NCBI GenBank assembly: GCA_933228675.1 | Contig: OW121743.1 | Location: 115,948,542 to 116,012,541, forward strand | DNA from: Stomorhina lunata | Lineage: Eukaryota > Arthropoda > Insecta > Diptera > Rhiniidae | Length of the DNA stretch: 64,000 bases | Direction: 5' to 3' | In this document: positions 55,401 to 61,400 of the stretch, one piece after another | How positions within the stretch are numbered: position 1 is the first letter of the stretch | Layout of the letters: each line of letters begins with the position of its first letter | Notes under the pieces: model-generated | Seen by the model: the letters and a program-made list of their open reading frames with translations, nothing else | Databases searched by the model: none | What the model was told of the DNA's origin: nothing | Position numbers and translations under genes: made by a program

Positions 55401-58400
55401 ATCGATCTTAACTATTTTGAGCTTTATTAACCCATTTGTTTGCTTTAAGATTCCGAAAAGAAAATTCCTAATTTGTAATATTTGTTTAACAAGATTTTTG
55501 AAAAATTAAAGAAAGACTTTTCAAACTAACCTCAGAAAAATGTACCACTTTCAAATATGAAAAAAAACAAGGTAAGGTTATTTATATTTTATCAAGATTT
55601 AACTATTTAGTTCTTGCAAGTCTTAAAATGTTAAATTATGTCTAACTTTGTAATTTTTTTTTTTCTGAGGTAAAATTGTTTGTTCCATATCGTAAGGACA
55701 CAAAATTTTGGACGGAAAATGGAATAACTCCAAAACTATTCCATGGATTTTTGAATTTTAGGACTTTGGAAAAAGCAGCTTTAGTTCAGTTTTAGATTAT
55801 ATGATCGTTTCTTATAACATAAATATTGTTTAGTAAAAATTTTGCTAAAACGAAAAATACTCCCGTTGTTTCCATTGCAAATGGTTCCATAGGTCTTTGC
55901 AATAAAATCGGCACAGGTTCCCGTGGGTGATTTTGTTGAAAAATGTGTTGCTTTTATTTAGTTTTTTAGTGGTCGGCTTTAATCGTTGAAGGAGTCAAAC
56001 TTCATTAACGTGAATGTTGCGCAAAGTGCCTCTGGTGATGCCCAATTCTAGCGAATGTTGATAATTTTTACTAAACAACTCTCAAAGGATGAGAGAGAGC
56101 CTTATTGCTGACATTTCATCATGAAAAAATTTACTTTCTAACCTCAAATTTTCCCACCCTGTATACATAAATATATAGATAGTAGTGTATTTAATTTTGT
56201 TTCAATCTGCCCATATTTAATGGTACCTCCAATACCAGAGCAACTCTCTAAAAAAAATACAAAAACGCTTATCATCTAAACGCTTTTAAATCTAAACGTT
56301 TGACCCTAGCTCCAATATCAGAGCAGAAATTCAAGAAATTGTTGCTCTAATAAGAAAATGAGAATTAGAAAAAAAAAATGAATTTTCTAGCAATCGATCC
56401 ATGACCTTAATGGAAAAAGGCATAAAATTGCCAAGATTGAACGACTATTTACCTACTGTCTTACTTAAAAAATATTACCTTAACTTCTGTCATTTGTCCC
56501 TTTTCTCTAAGATTTTGATAAATAATACAAATTTCTCATATTCTTACATATTCTTAACATATGCTCTTAGGGGTGGTCGGAAGGATTATGTCACGGCACA
56601 AATTACACAAAATGTGTTCACATGCAAATACGAGTACAAACTGTAAGAAAGTACAAAATTTTTTTACTTTGCATAAATAGCCATAAATGAACGGAAATGA
56701 TCCAATTCTTTGAAGAAAAAAAATAGAAAAAGTAAGAAACAAAGAAAGCAATGGCCCAACATGAATAAACTAAATAATAAAAAAAGAAAAGTCAGACAAA
56801 CGGCAAATATTTGGCAAATGTTTAGTTTTAGACACGAACGAAAAATGTGTAATAATCGATAACGATTAGAAATTAGAACGCAAACATAAAAACGATAGCA
56901 GGATTATTAAGGGAGAAACAAACAAACAAAACCTTCATATCTGCTTTTGAGATGCGCGTGTGTATGCCAACACGTTTCATGTTGCCGGAGTATTCATACC
57001 CAGCAGTTTCAAATTTATGAAACGTTTACAGATTTTGATATGTGTTGTCATAGAAAAAGGGAAGTTTGTCATAGGTAAAAACCGCTTAGTGCGATCTTGT
57101 CTACCTCCAATAATAAAACAAACATTAAATTCGTTTACAGTTTTATTAGTTTTTGAGTACCTAGTCAAGTTTGGATCTGCTGGTTATACACATAGAAATA
57201 TTTTTTACTATGGATTTTTGAAATATTAGGACATCCTCGTTAGTTTGGTAAAATTAAAGGTTAGAATGAAAATTGGCTGTTTGAAAATTTTTCTATTTAA
57301 AAATTTTTTACCGAAAATTTTTCTATATAAAAATTTTGTACCGAAAATTTTTCTATATAAAAATTTTGTACCGAAAATTTTTCTATATAAAAATTTTTTA
57401 CCGAAAATTTTTCTATATAAAAATTTTTTACCGAAAATTTTTCTATATAAAAATTTTGTAGCGAAAATTTTTCTATATAAAAATTTTGTACCGAAAAATT
57501 TTCTATATAAAAGTTTTGTACCGAAAATTTTTCTATAAAAAAATTTTGTACCGAAAATTTTTCTATAAAAAAATTTTGTACCGAAAATTTTTCTATAAAA
57601 AAATTTTGTACCGAAAATTTTTCTATAAAAAAATTTTGTACCGAAAATTTTTCTATAAAAAAATTTTGTACCGAAAATTTTTCTATAAAAAAATTTTGTA
57701 CCGAAAATTTTTCTATAAAAAAATTTTGTACCGAAAATTTTTCTATAAAAAATTTTGTACCGAAAATTTTTCTATAAAAAAATTTTGTACCGAAAATTTT
57801 TCTATAAAAAAATTTTGTACCGAAAATTTTTCTATAAAAAAATTTTGTACCGAAAATTTTTCTATAAAAAAATTTTGTACCGAAAATTTTTCTATATAAA
57901 AATTTTGTACCGAAAATTTTTCTATATAAAAATTTTGTAGCGAAAATTTTTCTATATAAAAATTTTGTAGCGAAAATTTTTCTATATAAAAATTTTGTAG
58001 CGAAAATTTTTCTATAAAAAAATTTTGTACCGAAAATTTTTCTAAAAAAAAATTTTGTACCGAAAATTTTTCTATAAAAAAATTTTGTACCGAAAATTTT
58101 TCTATAAAAAAATTTTGTACCGAAAATTTTTCTATATAAAAATTTTGTACCGAAAATTTTTCTATATAAAAATTTTGTACCGAAAATTTTTCTATATAAA
58201 AATTTTGTAGCGAAAATTTTTCTATATAAAAATTTTGTAGCGAAAATTTTTCTATATAAAAATTTTGTAGCGAAAATTTTTCTATATAAAAATTTTGTAC
58301 CGAAAATTTTTCTATATAAAAATTTTGTACCGAAAATTTTTCTATATAAAAATTTTGTACCGAAAATTTTTCTATATAAAAATTTTGTACCGAAAATTTT

Positions 58401-61400
58401 TCTATATAAAAATTTTGTACCGAAAATTTTTCTATATAAAAATTTTGTACCGAAAATTTTTCTATATAAAAATTTTGTACCGAAAATTTTTCTATATAAA
58501 AATTTTGTACCGAAAATTTTTCTATATAAAAATTTTGTAGCGAAAATTTTTCTATATAAAAATTTTGTAGCGAAAATTTTTCTATATAAAAATTTTGTAG
58601 CGAAAATTTTTCTATATAAAAATTTTGTACAGAAAATTTTTCTATATAAAAATTTTGTACCGAAAATTTTTCTATATAAAAATTTTGTACCGAAAATTTT
58701 TCTATATAAAAATTTTGTACCGAAAATTTTTCTATATAAAAATTTTGTACCGAAAATTTTTCTATATAAAATTTTTGTACCGAAAATTTTTCTATATAAA
58801 AATTTTGTACCGAAAATTTTTCTATATAAAAATTTTGTACCGAAAATTTTTCTATATAAAAATTTTGTACCGAAAATTTTTCTATATAAAAATTTTGTAC
58901 CGAAAATTTTTCTATATAAAAATTTTGTACCAAAAATTTTTCTATATAAAAATTTTGTACCGAAAATTTTTCTATATAAAAATTTTGTACCGAAAATTTT
59001 TCTATATAAAAATTTTGTATCGAAAATTTTTCTATATAAAAATTTTGTACCGAAAATTTTTCTTTATAAAAATTTTGTATCGAAAATTTTTCTATACAAA
59101 ATTTTTTTACCGAAAATTTTTCTACATAAAAATTTTTTTACCGAAAATTTTTCTATATAAGAATTTTTTAAAGAAAATTTTTCTATATAAAAATTTTTTA
59201 CCGAAAATTTTTCTATATAAAAATTTTTTACCAATAATTTTTCTATATAAAAATTTTTTACCAATAATTTTTCTATATAAAAATTTTTTACCGAAAATTT
59301 TTCTATATAAAAAATTTTTACCGAAAATTTTTCTATATAAAAATTTTTTACAGAAAATTTTTCTATATAAAAATTTTTACAGAAAATTTTTTTTATATAA
59401 AAGTTTTTTACCGAAAATTTTTCTATATAAAAATTTGGTACCGTAAATTTTTCTATATTTTTGTTTGTTAAGAAAAATACGATTCAAAAAAAGTTGGCAA
59501 ATACTTTTAATATTATCCATTATTTTCGTAGCATTGACTGTTCAAATAACTTGAAACTGATTATTGATTTAGCAAATTCGAAAAATTTCTAGAAAATTTT
59601 GTGCCCACTTACTCTGATGACATCACATCAATAGTGGACGATAGAAACTTCATGCAAGATTACAAAAGTAGTAAAATAATATTCAGGTTTCAAACAAATT
59701 CAAATTGTTATGGCGAAATTAAGTTTACAAAGGAAATTACACCTGATAAAAAAAATAGTTTAATATATTTTTCTTAACCAGGTCTACGTGTGTCGAAATA
59801 ATTTATCTCAAACACGTTTAAAAAGTCAAAAAGTTATGACAATAAAGTAGTTTGGCAGGTCCTAAGATTCAATCTATAACCAGGCTACAATGCAATTTTA
59901 AGGAATTTTCGTTTGTTTTTGGAATAAACCCCCCAAAAAAACGTATATCCACCACCGCATATGGTACATACAAAGGCCCGAAATTACACCCGAAAATCTG
60001 TCAAGCTTCGGGTAGTTCGAAATTCAAAGAACTTCGTTAAGATTAGGTCTAAAATATTTCTATATTGTAAAAACTTTTGAGAGTTATTACACCCATCGAG
60101 GGAGATCTAACTAAAAAACTTATAAGTAGAAAGCTATCAAGTCTTCTTTCTCGGTCGAAAGATAATCCTCAGCAAACCATTCAGAAACATGAACGCCAAG
60201 AGTTCGAAAAAATAATGCCTGATCGAATTTTTGAATGATACAATAAAAAATCGTTCTTTGTTTTTTAATATAATCCCTCAGGTGAACGAATATCCGTGAG
60301 TCCATTATAAAACAAACAAAAGTAAAAACGCAATAGTAAACAAAAATTTAAATATTTATAAATTCTACATTGTATATAATAATTATAAGCAGGAAATCCG
60401 CAAATATAGTCTGTTTTTTAGATGAACATTTGTTTAGAGCGTTAACATTAAGTTTATTTGAAAGGGAGTTCTCTATATGAATCTAATTTCATGCTTATGC
60501 TGTAAACACAATCACGACAGCAAGCCACATAGACACTGACTACAAAGGTCGTTTGCTGCTTTTGTCGCCTCGTAGTCAGCTACTTAATTAGTTTTAAGAC
60601 GGCAGCTACCTTCCGATACAGCTGTTTATGAGTGGTGGCAATATCGCGTTTATAAAATGGACAAAATATCAATTTATATTTTGATAGAAATGACATAAAT
60701 TCTTTTGAGTAATTAACCTTCGATATCAACCGTTTCCCTATATCAGATAGTATGTCTAAGTCAAAAATTTTGGTGTGATCTCTTATTGTATGAGAGTTAT
60801 AGGCTTTTTAAATTATTACGGCATAACTTTAGAAGTTTATATTCGATATGAACTTTTTTGGTATCTTTTATAAAAATGTGCATATCTTAACAACATAGAT
60901 ATAAGTATGATCTTTTATTATACCCTTCACCACCATAGGTGGAAAGGGTATTATAAGTTTATAGACCCACCTTTTAGTATACCAATAGGCTTAGAATCAC
61001 TTTCTGAGTCGATTTAGCAATTCTAAAGATAATTTAATAAAATAGTACAGATCATTTTTTTTGATAGTTGGACCAATGCTATTGAAGTTCGTCAAAATCG
61101 GTAAATTATTTATGGTACCTCCCATAGGTCCCACTTCCCGGAATTGATATTTTGGCCACAAATATCAATATTTTTGCATGAAATTTAAATCAAACACTGG
61201 TTATGTAAACTAAAATCACTGTACCAAATTTCGTTGGAATCGGTCAACATTTGACCATAGCTCCCATACAAACTCTTCTCTCAAAACGCACTAAATGAGA
61301 CAAAAATCACTAAAACACTCACAAATCTAAATATAATGAGCTTTTTAGTTTCTTCAATTTGCCAAATTTCGGTCCATAATTGACCCCAGCTCTCATATAA

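Noticed and set aside
57743..58933. 396-codon open frame with a decapeptide repeat, and long open frames on the opposite strand
   Set aside because: Product of a 30-bp tandem repeat without stops; open on both strands and lacking any non-repeat domain.
22823..59460. Regularly spaced units of about 30 bp looking like CRISPR arrays
   Set aside because: Units are contiguous with no unique spacers, and the genome is eukaryotic; these are satellite-type tandem repeats.
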